Below, piece after piece: positions 53,956 to 64,000 of a stretch of 64,000 nt of DNA. Origin of the DNA: Rhabdophis nuchalis (taxonomy: Eukaryota; Chordata; Lepidosauria; Squamata; Natricidae); the NCBI GenBank assembly GCA_039707465.1, contig CM077651.1, positions 21,387,019 through 21,451,018 on the forward strand, written 5' to 3'. The notes beneath the pieces were generated by a model, which saw nothing but the letters and a program-made list of their open reading frames with translations, made no database searches and was not told the DNA's origin. Every line of letters begins with the position of its first letter. The stretch's first letter is position 1. Position numbers and translations under genes: made by a program.

Positions 53956-54956
53956 TACCTCACCTGAAGCTATATTATTCAAAGAAAGATTATAAATTAA
54001 TAGTGTTATGAATACAATTGAATATTTTTCAACTAATTTTTAAAAACTGTTATGTCAATTTGTGACTAGTTTAATTCCCTGCAAATGGATTCCTCCTAAA
54101 ATGCTACAATACTCATTTTTAAAAAAATACACTTATCTGTATCTCTATCTTTAATACACTTATCTGTATGTTTCAGAAAATTGTATAAAAAGGACCGTGT
54201 AAATGACAGAACAATCTCCTCTTTTTAGTCACCTATAGACAAGTACTAATAGCTGTATCTGAGTACCAATTAGTGTATAAAGTTATGACTTATTTTACTT
54301 GAAGTTGTTACTCTGAGGCTAATAAAAGCTAATAAAAGCAATCCCTATGCATTTTATGAAAGTAAATCCCATAAAAATAAACAATGATCTTCATAAAGCA
54401 GGTGAATTTGTTGAAAAGTACATTTATCAACTGATAACCATCATATCTGAATTAGACATCAAAAAACAGCCAGCAATTTTTCTGATGAAGAACTGAGAAT
54501 AGTAATTTAGATTCGGATACAAATATATGTGTATGTATTGGGGCGGGGGATGACAGATTGAAGCAGCAATTGGAGAAATTAAGAATATACTCAGGAGGAC
54601 CCTGAGAAGAAACAGATTGAAAGTGAAGTTGAGGGCTGGCAGCTAATTTGACTAAGATGAACTTGGGTAGTTCTAGTGGCTATTGAAAACGGGCTGCCAG
54701 TTTCAATGCAGAGACCCAATGAAATGGTTTGGTTAGTTGCACAGCAGAAAAGTTTTCAGTTCATGAATAGTTCATTGTCCAGTAAGTCCTCAAGGTCATA
54801 ACTTGTGGGAAAAGTGCAGAAAAAAGGAGCAGACATGGGACCTTATCGGCTTATCACAAAGGACATTTATTGGGACTGAAGACGAAAACATATGTGAAGC
54901 TTACATAAGAGATGAATGAAAAGTAATATCTCCAAAGTTATAAGTGATCTGTTCCT
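53956..54956. other. No recognisable gene
   Basis: About 1 kb; AT-rich; nothing supported. Confidence 0.45.
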
Positions 54957-55675
54957 AGAGTTGGTATTTAGTCGGTTCTGTCTAGTTTGGGCAAACTAGT
55001 AGCTGCAGCTGCGGGAGGCTCTGCTGCCCCGCCATGACATAATGCTCAGAAGGCGGTGCACATACGCAGATGCGGCACATGTGAGTGAAGCAAGTGCGCA
55101 TACCAGAGGTGGGTTCCTACCCATTCGGACCGGTTCGACTGAGTAGGTACTAACTTGGTCTGCCACATTCTCTTGTTTTTTGCTTCTGTGCAAGTACAGA
55201 AACATTTTTTTAGTAGTGCGCCCACAGTGCATCCCTGGGTGAACTGGCGGCAATGGTGGTTCTTTGCCCTAATGACCAGCTGAGTAGGCGTGACGGTGGT
55301 CATGTGACCAACTCAACATCACTCACACTGATGGGGGCTTTGCCTTAGCTGTGACAATGTAATAAGGGTTAACCGGAGAGACAGTTTCTGTAAGCAGGGC
55401 AATAAAGATGAGGCTAGAAACAACACCAGAATGTTTCCTTCCTGCCTTCCTTATAGGAGTAGCCCTGTAAAGTGGGGGGGAAAGGAAAGGAGATTTCTTC
55501 CAACAACCGGTTCTCTGAACTGCTTAGAAAGTTAACAACCGGTTCTCCCGAATAGGTGTGAACTGGCTGGATCCCACCACTCATTGTCAGTAGCAGCAGC
55601 CGGAACCAACCCCTGGCGCAAACACTCACATTTGCGAACCAGTAGAAAAGGTAAGTGAATCCCACTGCTGTCTGT
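54957..55675. mobile_element. Nested cluster of AGGTGG-family hAT-like elements
   Basis: An outer element appears to start at about 54957 ('agagttggtatttagtcgg') and end near 55675 ('gtgaatcccactgctg'). A second start CAGAGGTGGGTTCC lies at 55104, with an end 'ggatcccaccactc' near 55583. A further segment (about 55350-55450, 'gcagggcaataaagatgaggc') may be part of a solo LTR. The exact nesting is not resolved by eye. Confidence 0.55.
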
Positions 55676-55689
55676 TCCTTCACACCTGT

Positions 55690-55970
55690 TCTTCATCTCA
55701 AATTGATAGAAACCTAGTATATTCCTGACCTCCGCCTCTTCCGCAAATGTCTTAAGACTCACTTTTTTCAACTAGCCGGCCTTGCGTAACCCCAGCACCG
55801 CCAATTATAAACGAGGGTTTTAAAAACGGTTACAACACAGGCATCTAATATCTATGTATTTGTATTTTGTATTTATTGATTTAATTCTATGTTCGCCGCC
55901 CCGAGTCCCTTGTTGTGAGATGGGAGCGGGTTATAAATATGAAAAATAAATAAATAAATAAATAAATATG
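55690..55970 (+). mobile_element. LINE 3' end with (AAAT) tail
   Basis: Degenerate coding-like sequence ('ctccgcctcttccgcaaatgtcttaagactc') is followed by 'ttcgccgccccgagtccc', 'gggagcgggttataaatatg' and (AAAT)n at 55940-55968. It shares its last 80 bp with 763-845. Confidence 0.5.
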
Positions 55971-57049
55971 AAAAGTTTGCTATTGTGGATAAAATGGAAG
56001 CCTGCAGTGAAAGATTGAATATTTTATTGCAAGGAACTGAAACTTGCTATCAATTACAGGTTGATGTTGGTGATATCTGTTAACTTAAGTACTGTCCATT
56101 ACTGGGCCAAAAAATATCCAAAAGCTGATCTATATGATGAAGAACAGGTAGATGACCAGTGAGAGCAATTAGTAAGGTTTAAATTGAAAGAGTGTTGAAC
56201 CAATTAAAGACAACTGGTAAGCTCACTGAAAGAAAACTGTTCAAGTTTCATATTATTGATGTTTTTTAACATGTTAAACAGGTTGGTGCAAGATAAGTTC
56301 CCTTCCTGCTGATGGCAGAGATCAAATGTCAACAACTGAAATTTGCCAGTAATTGCTGTCACAAGACTAAAAATGTGGAATTTCATCACAGTATCATGAC
56401 AGCCTATAAAGTATAAGCTCATTGCCATGACCAAGAAATAGTGTGTAAGTCTATGGAATATTTAAAAATATCAGATCCCAAGTTTCAGCAAAAAAAAGGT
56501 CTGCTCACACAATTTTCCCTGAAGTTGGCTCCATTACCAACTCAGAGCATTACATTGTGATACGCAAAACTTTCAGATAATGGTTAAGCAGAGTTTGGAA
56601 GAAAGAGAAGGAAATGCTTACTGCAACAATTCAATGTTAGGTTTCAGACCTCGTGAACTATCTAAGAGGCCATTATGAGTTGGTTCTCACCATGTGGTGC
56701 CAAGTAGTTCTGACTTGGCACCACATGGTATTTCCATTTTCCCAAATAGAAAAAAAAAAAGTTGGTGTGCATTTGTTTGACTCAAATGTGCACCAGGATC
56801 TCCTATTTTCCTTAATTCTGCCCAGCTTCTACATGCTCACAAAGTAGGGGTGCTTTGATAAACAGGGACATTCATCAGGATTCAGGACATTGTGGTGCTT
56901 TCTCTATTGTACCAGCCCTTTGGAATGAGTTTCCTCTATAAGCCATGTGGCCCCCATCCTGTTGGCATTCTCTAAATCCTGGGAACCTGTTCTATGGGAT
57001 CAGGGTGGATGGGCGTGCCTTTATTAGTTTTGCTTCTATCTATATATAC
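55971..57049. other. No recognisable gene; two hairpins inside
   Basis: AT-rich sequence without a credible gene. Two close inverted repeats are listed separately. Confidence 0.45.
56689..56729. repeat. Perfect inverted repeat, 17-bp arms
   Basis: Arms ACCATGTGGTGCCAAGT (56689-56705) and its exact reverse complement (56713-56729) flank a 7-base loop AGTTCTG. A weaker hairpin with 12-bp arms (10 pairs) follows at 56764-56795. Confidence 0.85.
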
Positions 57050-57416
57050 CAGTGATGGCTAACCTTTTTCCCATCACGTGCCAAAAGTGGAGGGAGTGCA
57101 GGGGAGTCCCACACCAATAATTCTATGTGTGTGACCTCACGTGTGCATGCACGTGCAACCCCCATGGCCCTAAGGGCAAACCGGAAGTTCAGAAATGGAC
57201 TTCTGGTTAGTCTGTAGGATGATTTTTCTCCCTCCAGAGGCTTCAGAAGGCTTCCCTGAAACCTCCAGAGGGAGAAAAATGGCCGAAAATGAAGGCCAAA
57301 GTCAGCTGGCCGACACGCGCATGCATGCTGGAGCTGACAGGGCAATGCTTCCTGCGCCCTAACAAATGGCTCTGTGTACCAGCTGTGGCATGGGTGCCAT
57401 AGGTTTGCCATCAGGG
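57050..57416. mobile_element. hAT-like element, GTGATGG family, 367 bp
   Basis: Ends CAGTGATGGCTAACC and 'ggtttgccatcaggg'. The flanks atatatac (57042-57049) and gtatatac (57417-57424) differ at one base. The interior contains 'cttcagaaggcttccctgaaacctccagagg', partly palindromic. Confidence 0.8.
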
Positions 57417-57522
57417 GTATATACTGACTGGATCCCACCTTACTTTATTTGTGTCAAATTGTTTATGACAACGGCCCAGACTCAGAGTTTGGCAGTGCCT
57501 AAATGGAATTGATCAATTAAGG

Positions 57523-57879
57523 CAGTGGTGTCAAACTCAAGGCCCAGGGCCAGATCCGTCCCTAGGGGTGCTTAGATCTGGCCTGTGGGGTTGCCCTGGA
57601 AACAGAGAAGGACTGGTCCTCAATGCTTCGGCCAGCAAAAACAGCATGCAAGGGCCATGAATGGCCCTATCGAGCTTTGTTTATCACTGGCAGAGGGTTG
57701 CGGGAGGCCATCGCAGGCAAAAATGGAGCCAGATTTCACTGGCAGAGCATTTTGGACACCACAGGCATCCTGACATGAGTGACGTTAAGCTGGCCATACC
57801 CCCTGGCCATGCCCCCCAGCCATACCAGCTCAAACACATGCCCAATGTGCCCCTCAATGAAATTGAGTTTGACAACCTG
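57523..57879. mobile_element. hAT-like element, GTGTCAAACTC family, 357 bp
   Basis: Inverted ends CAGTGGTGTCAAACTC and 'gagtttgacaacctg'. The flanks aattaagg (57515-57522) and aattagga (57880-57887) match at six of eight positions. This is the only member of this family in the window. Confidence 0.8.
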
Positions 57880-57887
57880 AATTAGGA

Positions 57888-60064
57888 TATGTTAAGGAAT
57901 ATCAAGATCTGATTGAAGAGATAGTTTGGAGATCTTCCATGATGGTTTCAAGAACTTTGGCCATCATAAAGGATAATCAAAAAAATCTTCCATAGTCAAA
58001 AGTCGCACAAGCATGAACCATTCTGTCTCCTCCCGAACTTCATTTAGTAATCAAACAAGAAAACATAGAAAAGACTTTCCATCAATAGAATCAAGAAAAA
58101 GTCTGTCTCACTAACACCTTTTTGCTTTCCTAATTGAAAGAAAGCAACAGCTTTCTTCTCTGACCTTGATTGAATCAATGCAAGGCCTAATAATACAAGT
58201 ACGTTAATTAAAAATATCCACTGTAATTCTTTGAAGTTAATTGTTGAATTGAGAAAAAACCCTTGACCAATTCCTTTTTTTTAGAAATTTTCAAAAAAAA
58301 ATCCAGTTGACACAAAAGGCCATAAAAACAGACAAGCAACTGTGTTATTTGTACCAGGAATTTTCTATATAAATTTACCTTTTTATTGTAATAATGTCTC
58401 ACTTTCCCTGCCATATGGAACTGGATGATAGTTTGTGTAAGGTTTTAGTTTCCTTCTCAATGTTGTTTTCCATGTTTCTTCTCTCATAACATCTATCATT
58501 GGCAGAAGTATCTATCGAATTATGGTGATTATTTGAAGAAATAAATAAAGGTAACATAAGGGGTTAATTTTCTATTTGATTTATTAATAGAGGTGGGGTG
58601 TTATTTTATACCTGTATCATAATATGCATACATATAGATGCTTACAGTTGATATGAGCAGAAAATTGAGAGTTCACGAAAATAATTATCCTATGTTTATC
58701 TTTGAAACAGCATCTTAACTGGATCAGGGCAAGAAACCGCTTGTTAGTGTGTAGAGCAATTAGTAGCTGCAAATCAAATTTAGCTGGAAATGGAACTATC
58801 TCTGCTATAGTTATATCAGCAGTGCCTTTAAGAGGGGTCAAAACCCTGGAATGCTGCTTTTCACTGTCTATTTGAATCAAATCTTTCAAATCCTTAATTG
58901 AACCACATTTCTTATTTTCAAAACTGTTCTGTCCTCACTATACATCAATGTGTGTGCAGCTCGATATGCAGCTAAACCCACCTATCCTCCAATAAAACAG
59001 ACCATGTGCGTAGATCTGAATGCTTTATTGAAAGAACAGGATATGGTGAAACTGGGGAAAATAGGAATACATACAATGAGAACCAAATGCAAGATAGACA
59101 CTATTGAGTTGCTGCTGAACATAACAATAAATACAGTAATCTAAATCTCACCAACGATGCTCTGTGTATGGGATTTGGGTTTGTCCTTGGAGGAACATGT
59201 GCCACAGATTAAGATGGATTCTTCTTTATGCTTCTGTCTCCTCCAAATGCTAAAGGAAAATGGAGTCTAACTTTTCAGTGTGCACTTGTTTTGAGAGTGT
59301 GGGCTGATGGGTACAGGGGTTGGGTCAGCTTCAAAACAATATAATTGATATTTGTCCCTCCGGCCACTAGATGGAGATAGAGAGCAACAACAGTCTATAA
59401 AGATTATATGTTGGGGCATGACAAAAACTCTGAGGTGAAATATTCAAGCCTACACATTTTTCTATAGAAAGGAATTCCCTTACCTTTCTTTCTCCTTTCC
59501 CTTCTCTTCATTCCCCTCTTCTTTAGGTTCAATTTAAATAAAATTAATTCTGGGTCCACAAAATAAGCAGTTGTAAATTTTGTGAATGGATATTTTTAAC
59601 TTACACAAGTGTTAGTTAAGAATTGACTGCAGCCTAAGAAGAGTGTGTTTGCATGCATGAATCTGCATGTATGATTGTCTTCTCTAATTGGAATGGCATT
59701 ATTACAGCTCCATAATCAAATCCTCTGGAAAGTAGAGCAATTCCTTGTATTTATTTGCATGTTTGCATTTGTTACACAGAGGTATGGTGGTTGCTATTTG
59801 TCATGTTTCACCTTCCTGTAATGCAAAAATGGAAGGGTTTTGTTTTTTGGTTTGTTTTGGTAATAAAACTATAAAAAGCTAGCTATTTGGAATGAAAACT
59901 CTTTAAAACTCTTTCAATTTGTCAATTAATTAAGAAGGCAGAGATAGAAGTTAGCTGAAATATCCAGTGGGGTTATCCTAAATACACCAGAATGTATTAT
60001 ATAAACTGTATTAGGCTTGCTAAACAGTCTTCTTTTATCTAATGTCTGCATGCTCTTAGAAAGT
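57888..60064. other. No recognisable gene
   Basis: About 2.2 kb of AT-rich sequence, the longest stretch without a feature after 33 kb. No named repeat or credible frame. Confidence 0.4.
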
Positions 60065-60414
60065 TAAAGGTAAAGGTTCCCCTCAAACATATGTGCTAGT
60101 CGTTTCTGATTCTAGGGGGCAGTGCTCAACTCCGTTTCAAAGCTGAAGAGCCAGCGCTGTCCAAAGACGTCTCCATGGTCATGTGGCTGTCATGACTAAA
60201 TGCCGAAGGCACACGGAACGCTGTTATCTTCCCACAAAAGGTGGTTCCTATTTTTCTACTTGCATTTTAACATGCTTTCCAACTGCTAGGTTGGCAGAAG
60301 CTGGGACAAGTAACAGGAGCTCCGTTATGTGGTACTAGAGATTCGAACTGCCAAAATACTTACCTTTCTGATTGACAAGCTCAGCGTCTTAGCCACTGAG
60401 CCACCGCATCCCGC
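60065..60414 (-). mobile_element. Sauria/Squam-type SINE, minus strand
   Basis: From the (AAAGGT) tail at 60065 to the head 'cttagccactgagccaccgcatccc' at 60414. The body is intact apart from small deletions near 60320. Confidence 0.82.
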
Positions 60415-60900
60415 ATTTAGAAAAGTATGTTATTACCAAGAACCAATGCTGGCTTGTCAAGAGCAAGTTCCACCAAAGTAAACTATTTTTGTGACTGTGA
60501 CAAGTTTGGTAGACTAAGAGAATATTTCAGGGGTAGAATACATTGATTTCAGTTGAGCATTTAACAAACTCTGAAATAATATCCTTGCGGTCACAATGGG
60601 ATAGAGGCAATGGCAGCCTAATAGATTTGCCACAGACCGAAGAACAAATATGAAATGGTCCTGCAGTCTCCTAGAGGGAGGTTTTATAGGATTCTCCCAG
60701 ACCAGCACTTATTGGGTATCATTATACATTGCCCAGAGCATCCTCTAAGTAATGGAAAGGATATTCATCTGATTTTCAGATGACACTTTCAATGGCAAAA
60801 TCAGTTTCAAAATGATGTTAGCCTATATTAGAAGGAGGATGTTCTATACTGAAAAATGCACATTTTTTTTACATTTGAGTGGAGCAACGAAAACAAAGAG
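60415..60900. other. No recognisable gene
   Basis: Nothing supported. Confidence 0.45.
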
Positions 60901-60904
60901 ACCC

Positions 60905-61125
60905 ATATGGTGTAGTGGTTAAGACATCAGGCTAGAAACTGGGCGATGGTGAGTTCTAGTCTTATTTTAGGCATAAAGCCAGTTGGGTGACTTTGGGCTA
61001 GTCACTTTCTCCCAGCCCTGGGAAGGAGACAAAGGCAAACCACACCAAAAATTTTCCATAAAATCTGCAGGCTCTAGTCCAGTCAATTGCCAGGAGTCAA
61101 CAATGATTCAAAGGCAGAGAGACAG
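60905..61125 (+). mobile_element. MIR/CORE-like SINE with Bov-B-like tail
   Basis: The tRNA-like head 'tggtgtagtggttaagacatcagg' is followed by the core 'agttgggtgactttgggctagtcactttctcc' and 'aggcaaaccac'. The 3' part 'caattgccaggagtcaacaatgattcaaag' resembles the Bov-B 3' end. It is the most complete copy of the family. Confidence 0.68.
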
Positions 61126-61533
61126 AGACAGAAACAGAGAGAACATATTAACAAAATCAAATACATAAATATAAGTATGAGGAGCCATGGCTTAATAACA
61201 TTGCTTGTGGGTTGCTCAGGTGAACCAGAAGCTAAATATGAGCAAAAATCTAAATTAGTCAGTTCGGTGTTTTTAAAAAAAATATCAAAGGACAATATGA
61301 CACTCAGCATAGAGAAGGCTCTAATGTACAAGAGGAGGTGGACCTATTCATTATGAAACCCAAAGGCAAAAATGAAAGCCAACAGACTGAAAAGAAAGAT
61401 CTCATATTTAGAGCAAATATCCAGGCACCTTTTCCTCATGATAAGAGATGTTAAGCAATGAAATAGTGTTGAAGAAGTGGATTTAATGTTGTCAAATGGG
61501 GTTGGATGTTCATTTGTTGGAGATGGCTTAAAG
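61126..61533. other. No recognisable gene
   Basis: Nothing supported; 82- to 113-codon minus frames without domains. Confidence 0.4.
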
Positions 61534-61660
61534 CAGTTCTTCTCAACCTTGGCAGCTTGATGAAATGAACTCCCAGAACTCCCTAATAGCATCCTTGACT
61601 GAGAAATTATGGGAATTGAAGTCCACACATCTTCAAAATACCAAAGTCGAGAAATACTTG
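61534..61660. mobile_element. Palindromic hAT-like MITE, 127 bp
   Basis: Starts CAGTTCTTCTCAACCTTGGC and ends 'ccaaagtcgagaaatacttg'. The arms include 'aactcccagaactccc' and 'gaattgaagtccacac'. It is an older relative of 17263-17380, with poorly kept 8-mers at the flanks. Confidence 0.6.
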
Positions 61661-61668
61661 AATAAAAG

Positions 61669-62268
61669 TCTATGACAATTCTCAATCATCCAGGTCATGG
61701 TTGACCCAAAGGTCATGGTTTTCAAGAAGCAAGTGGACTTTCTGGTTTTTCTTGAAGACATTTCACTTCTCATCAAAGAAGCTTTCTTCAGCTCTGACTG
61801 GATGGTGAGGAATGGATGGTAGATGGGAATGGATCAGTGGTGGGCTGCTGTTACCATCGCTACTGGTACTCTGGTTGCAGTCTGTCCATGCACAAGCCTG
61901 ACATATGCTGTGCACATGCCTGACATGCACTGCGCACCCATGTGCAATCCACCGCCCCTGCAACATCCAGCTGCTTGTTGGGGCGTACGCAGGCTCCGCA
62001 TGCTATGCGGGTGTAGTGTGCCTTTTGGCATAAATACAGCTACAGAGCATGGGCAGGCGGGCGGGTGAGCCAAACAAGCCACCATACCGGTACGCTCTCA
62101 GCTGCTACAGGCCACTACCACTACGGCCCTACCGGTCAGGACCAGCAGCAACCCACCACTGGAATGAATGGAATTCCCCACCCTCCAGTCAGAGCTGAAG
62201 AAGCTTCTTGGATGAGAAGCAAAATGTCTTCAAAGAAAAACCAGAAAGTCCAGTTGCCTCTTGAATAA
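61669..62268. mobile_element. Foldback element, copy 4, split by a hAT-like element
   Basis: The left arm (61669-61834) contains 'cattctcatc'-type sequence around 'gaagctttcttcagctctgactgg'. The right arm (62162-62268) holds 'cagtcagagctgaagaagcttcttggatgagaagc'. The centre is displaced by 61835-62161. Confidence 0.72.
61835..62161. mobile_element. hAT-like element, AGGTGG family, 327 bp, inside foldback copy 4
   Basis: Ends CAGTGGTGGGCTGCTG and 'cagcaacccaccactg' are inverted. The flanks are gaatggat (61827-61834) and gaatgaat (62162-62169). The interior is GC-rich and contains 'cgtacgcaggctccgcatgc'. Confidence 0.82.
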
Positions 62269-62382
62269 AAGATTCAAGTAAAAGATTCCTATACTGATTG
62301 GTCGAGATGGCCTATAACTTCTACCAGAGACCATCTAGACAGAAAGCCATGAGTTCCGTTGTGTGATTTTTTAAAATATGTG

Positions 62383-62432
62383 TGTTAGTTTTATGAGCTG
62401 ATTTATTTATTGATCAGCTCATAAAACTAACA
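62383..62432. repeat. Perfect inverted repeat, 20-bp arms
   Basis: Arm TGTTAGTTTTATGAGCTGAT (62383-62402) and its exact reverse complement (62413-62432) are separated by a 10-base AT-rich loop. No terminator or RNA gene context is seen. Confidence 0.88.
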
Positions 62433-63567
62433 TATATATATTTATATAAAATTATGAATCATTCAAGAGTCTGTTAGTCAGCATAGAACGATCAGCATAG
62501 AAAGCAATAAATAAAAACCCTGTTATTCTCATTCATTTCCTTCTACCATTACCGATGAGATGGGAGGGGGGTTTTCTGGCCAAGCACTGTATCAGCACTT
62601 GTTAGGTTGTCAAATGAATTAGGTTAGCATTCTACCTATTTGGCCTAACAGGGCTTCCTGGATATTGAAACTGCAGCTGCTCTTCTCAACTTCTATTGAT
62701 CCAGATGCATCCTGACAGTTGGCCATATGCTTAATCTGGCACAGTCAGCAGGAGTCTCTTCTTTCAGAAACATCTGGAGATACACCAAAGTTTAGCAAGA
62801 GACCTTGGGGCAACTTGGTTTGCTAAAGCACACATAATTTTACATACAAAATTGAAAGAGATTTCAAGGATGTCCAATATACGTATTTCTATTTAAAGTG
62901 CGAATTCTGGATTATCCAGAGATTCTATGTTGGACTCCCCAGAATAGGTTTAGGGGATAAACCTAAATTATTTAGGTTTTGCAAAGCTTTTATGGGACCA
63001 GAGCTACAAGTTTCACTAATAATGTTAATAGTTATAGTTAACAGCAACTTTTTAGCTGCAGCGCAAAAATGAAGAATCAGATATTTCCATCTTATTTTAA
63101 AAATAAAAAGTGTTTTTCCTTGTTGCAACCAATGACAAGAAGTTATCTTTCTATCTATTAACATCTCTCCAAACCCTGATTTAAACTCTGAAATAAGGAC
63201 TTTCGTGGCTGTACATATCATGGGTAGGTCTTGTACTATTAAAGCCCTTCCTTTTGCAGAGTTTTAGAGCACAAGGTTTGTTGATGGCTTGCCATTGGTT
63301 GGAATTCTCGCCTTGTCATCTTCTCTACTCTGCCCATTCTCTAAAATGCTGATGTGCTACTTTGCCATTGTATCAAAGGGTAGTTGGGCAAAGGAAGGAA
63401 AGGGAGGGAGGAGGACTTCCTCCCAGCTGGTTAAGCTCACCAGGGAAACTTCTAGCAGGAGTAGGAATAGCAGCAAAGGCTAGCAAAGGCAGTACAAAAG
63501 TGCATCTCAGCATGTCAGACTTCATTGGTGGCTAAGGGGAAGACTCTTTGTGAAGGCCATTTCAAAT
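62433..63567. other. No recognisable gene
   Basis: About 1.1 kb with an AT-rich first part; no supported feature. Confidence 0.45.
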
Positions 63568-63990
63568 AGCCATGATGGCACAGTAGCTAGAATGCAATAT
63601 TGCAAGCTAATTCTGCCTGCTGCCAGGAGTTCAATCCTGATAGGGCTGAAGTTGACTCAGCCTTCCATCCTTCCAAGGTCAGGAAAATGAGGGAATTGTT
63701 GGAAATAATAGGCTGGCATTGTAAACCACTCAGAGAGTATTGTAAAGCGGTGGCTCAGTGGCTAAGACACTGAGCTTGTCAATCAGAAAGGTCGGCAGTT
63801 CAATGGTTCAAATCCCTAGCACTGCAGAATGGAGTGAGCTCCCGTTACTTGTCCCAGCTTTTGCCAACCTAGCAGTTTGAAAGCACGTAAAAATGCAAGT
63901 AGAAAAAAATAGGAACCACCTCTGGTGGGAAGGTAACAGCACTCCCTGTACCTTCAGCATAAGTCTAAGTACTATTGCTATTGGTATTAT
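63568..63990 (+). mobile_element. Mosaic SINE: Sauria-type segment inside a (TTGCTA)-tail SINE
   Basis: The (TTGCTA)-type SINE runs from 63568 to 63746 ('gagagtattgtaaagc'). It passes directly into a Sauria-type SINE head ('gcggtggctcagtgg') at 63747. The Sauria part stops at 63960 ('accttcagcat'), without its tail. The first SINE's tail then resumes ('aagtctaagtactattgctatt'). Confidence 0.75.
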
Positions 63991-64000
63991 TTATCTTGAA

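Overview
The window looks like an intergenic or intronic stretch of a squamate reptile genome, most likely a snake. This rests on the repeat mix seen here: CR1 LINE tails, a Bov-B (RTE) fragment, L1 fragments, tRNA-headed SINEs of the Sauria/Squam type, many short hAT-like elements and two Helitrons. No host protein-coding exon, rRNA or functional tRNA gene could be supported. Family names come from recognised motifs, not from a database search.

Layout. 1-1.4 kb: old repeat tails. 1.4-5.3 kb: a C+T-rich tandem-repeat block made of a 36-bp minisatellite, a two-level array and a second long diverged repeat. 6.8-22 kb: CR1 copies, hAT-like, Tigger-like and foldback elements and SINEs, several nested. 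22,335-27,370: a young GC-rich Ty3/gypsy LTR retrotransposon with two identical 267-bp LTRs, gag, and a 1,265-codon pol frame carrying protease, RT, RNase H and integrase. 28-40 kb: scattered SINEs, a Helitron, a LINE fragment and microsatellites. 40.5-43.0 kb: a Bov-B LINE split by a 2,055-bp L1-type insertion that carries ORF1 but no ORF2. 43-64 kb: more CR1, L1, hAT-like, Helitron and SINE copies, two perfect hairpins and a mosaic SINE at the right edge.

The working parts all belong to mobile elements. The gypsy element carries most of a copying machinery, although its gag-pol junction is frame-broken at a G9 run and it lacks a target-site duplication. The CR1, L1 and Bov-B copies are truncated or broken. 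Most short DNA elements have no coding capacity and would have relied on enzymes encoded elsewhere. Insertion order can be read from clean target-site duplications: L1 into Bov-B, Helitron into L1, hAT into a SINE, a CR1 and a foldback element, and a SINE into a Tigger-like element.

Items most worth a second look: the ORF1-only L1 insertion (40,619-42,673), the gypsy element and its paired LTR hairpins, the foldback family with a hammerhead-like motif, the Helitron whose removal leaves the L1 frame continuous, and the alternating minisatellite.
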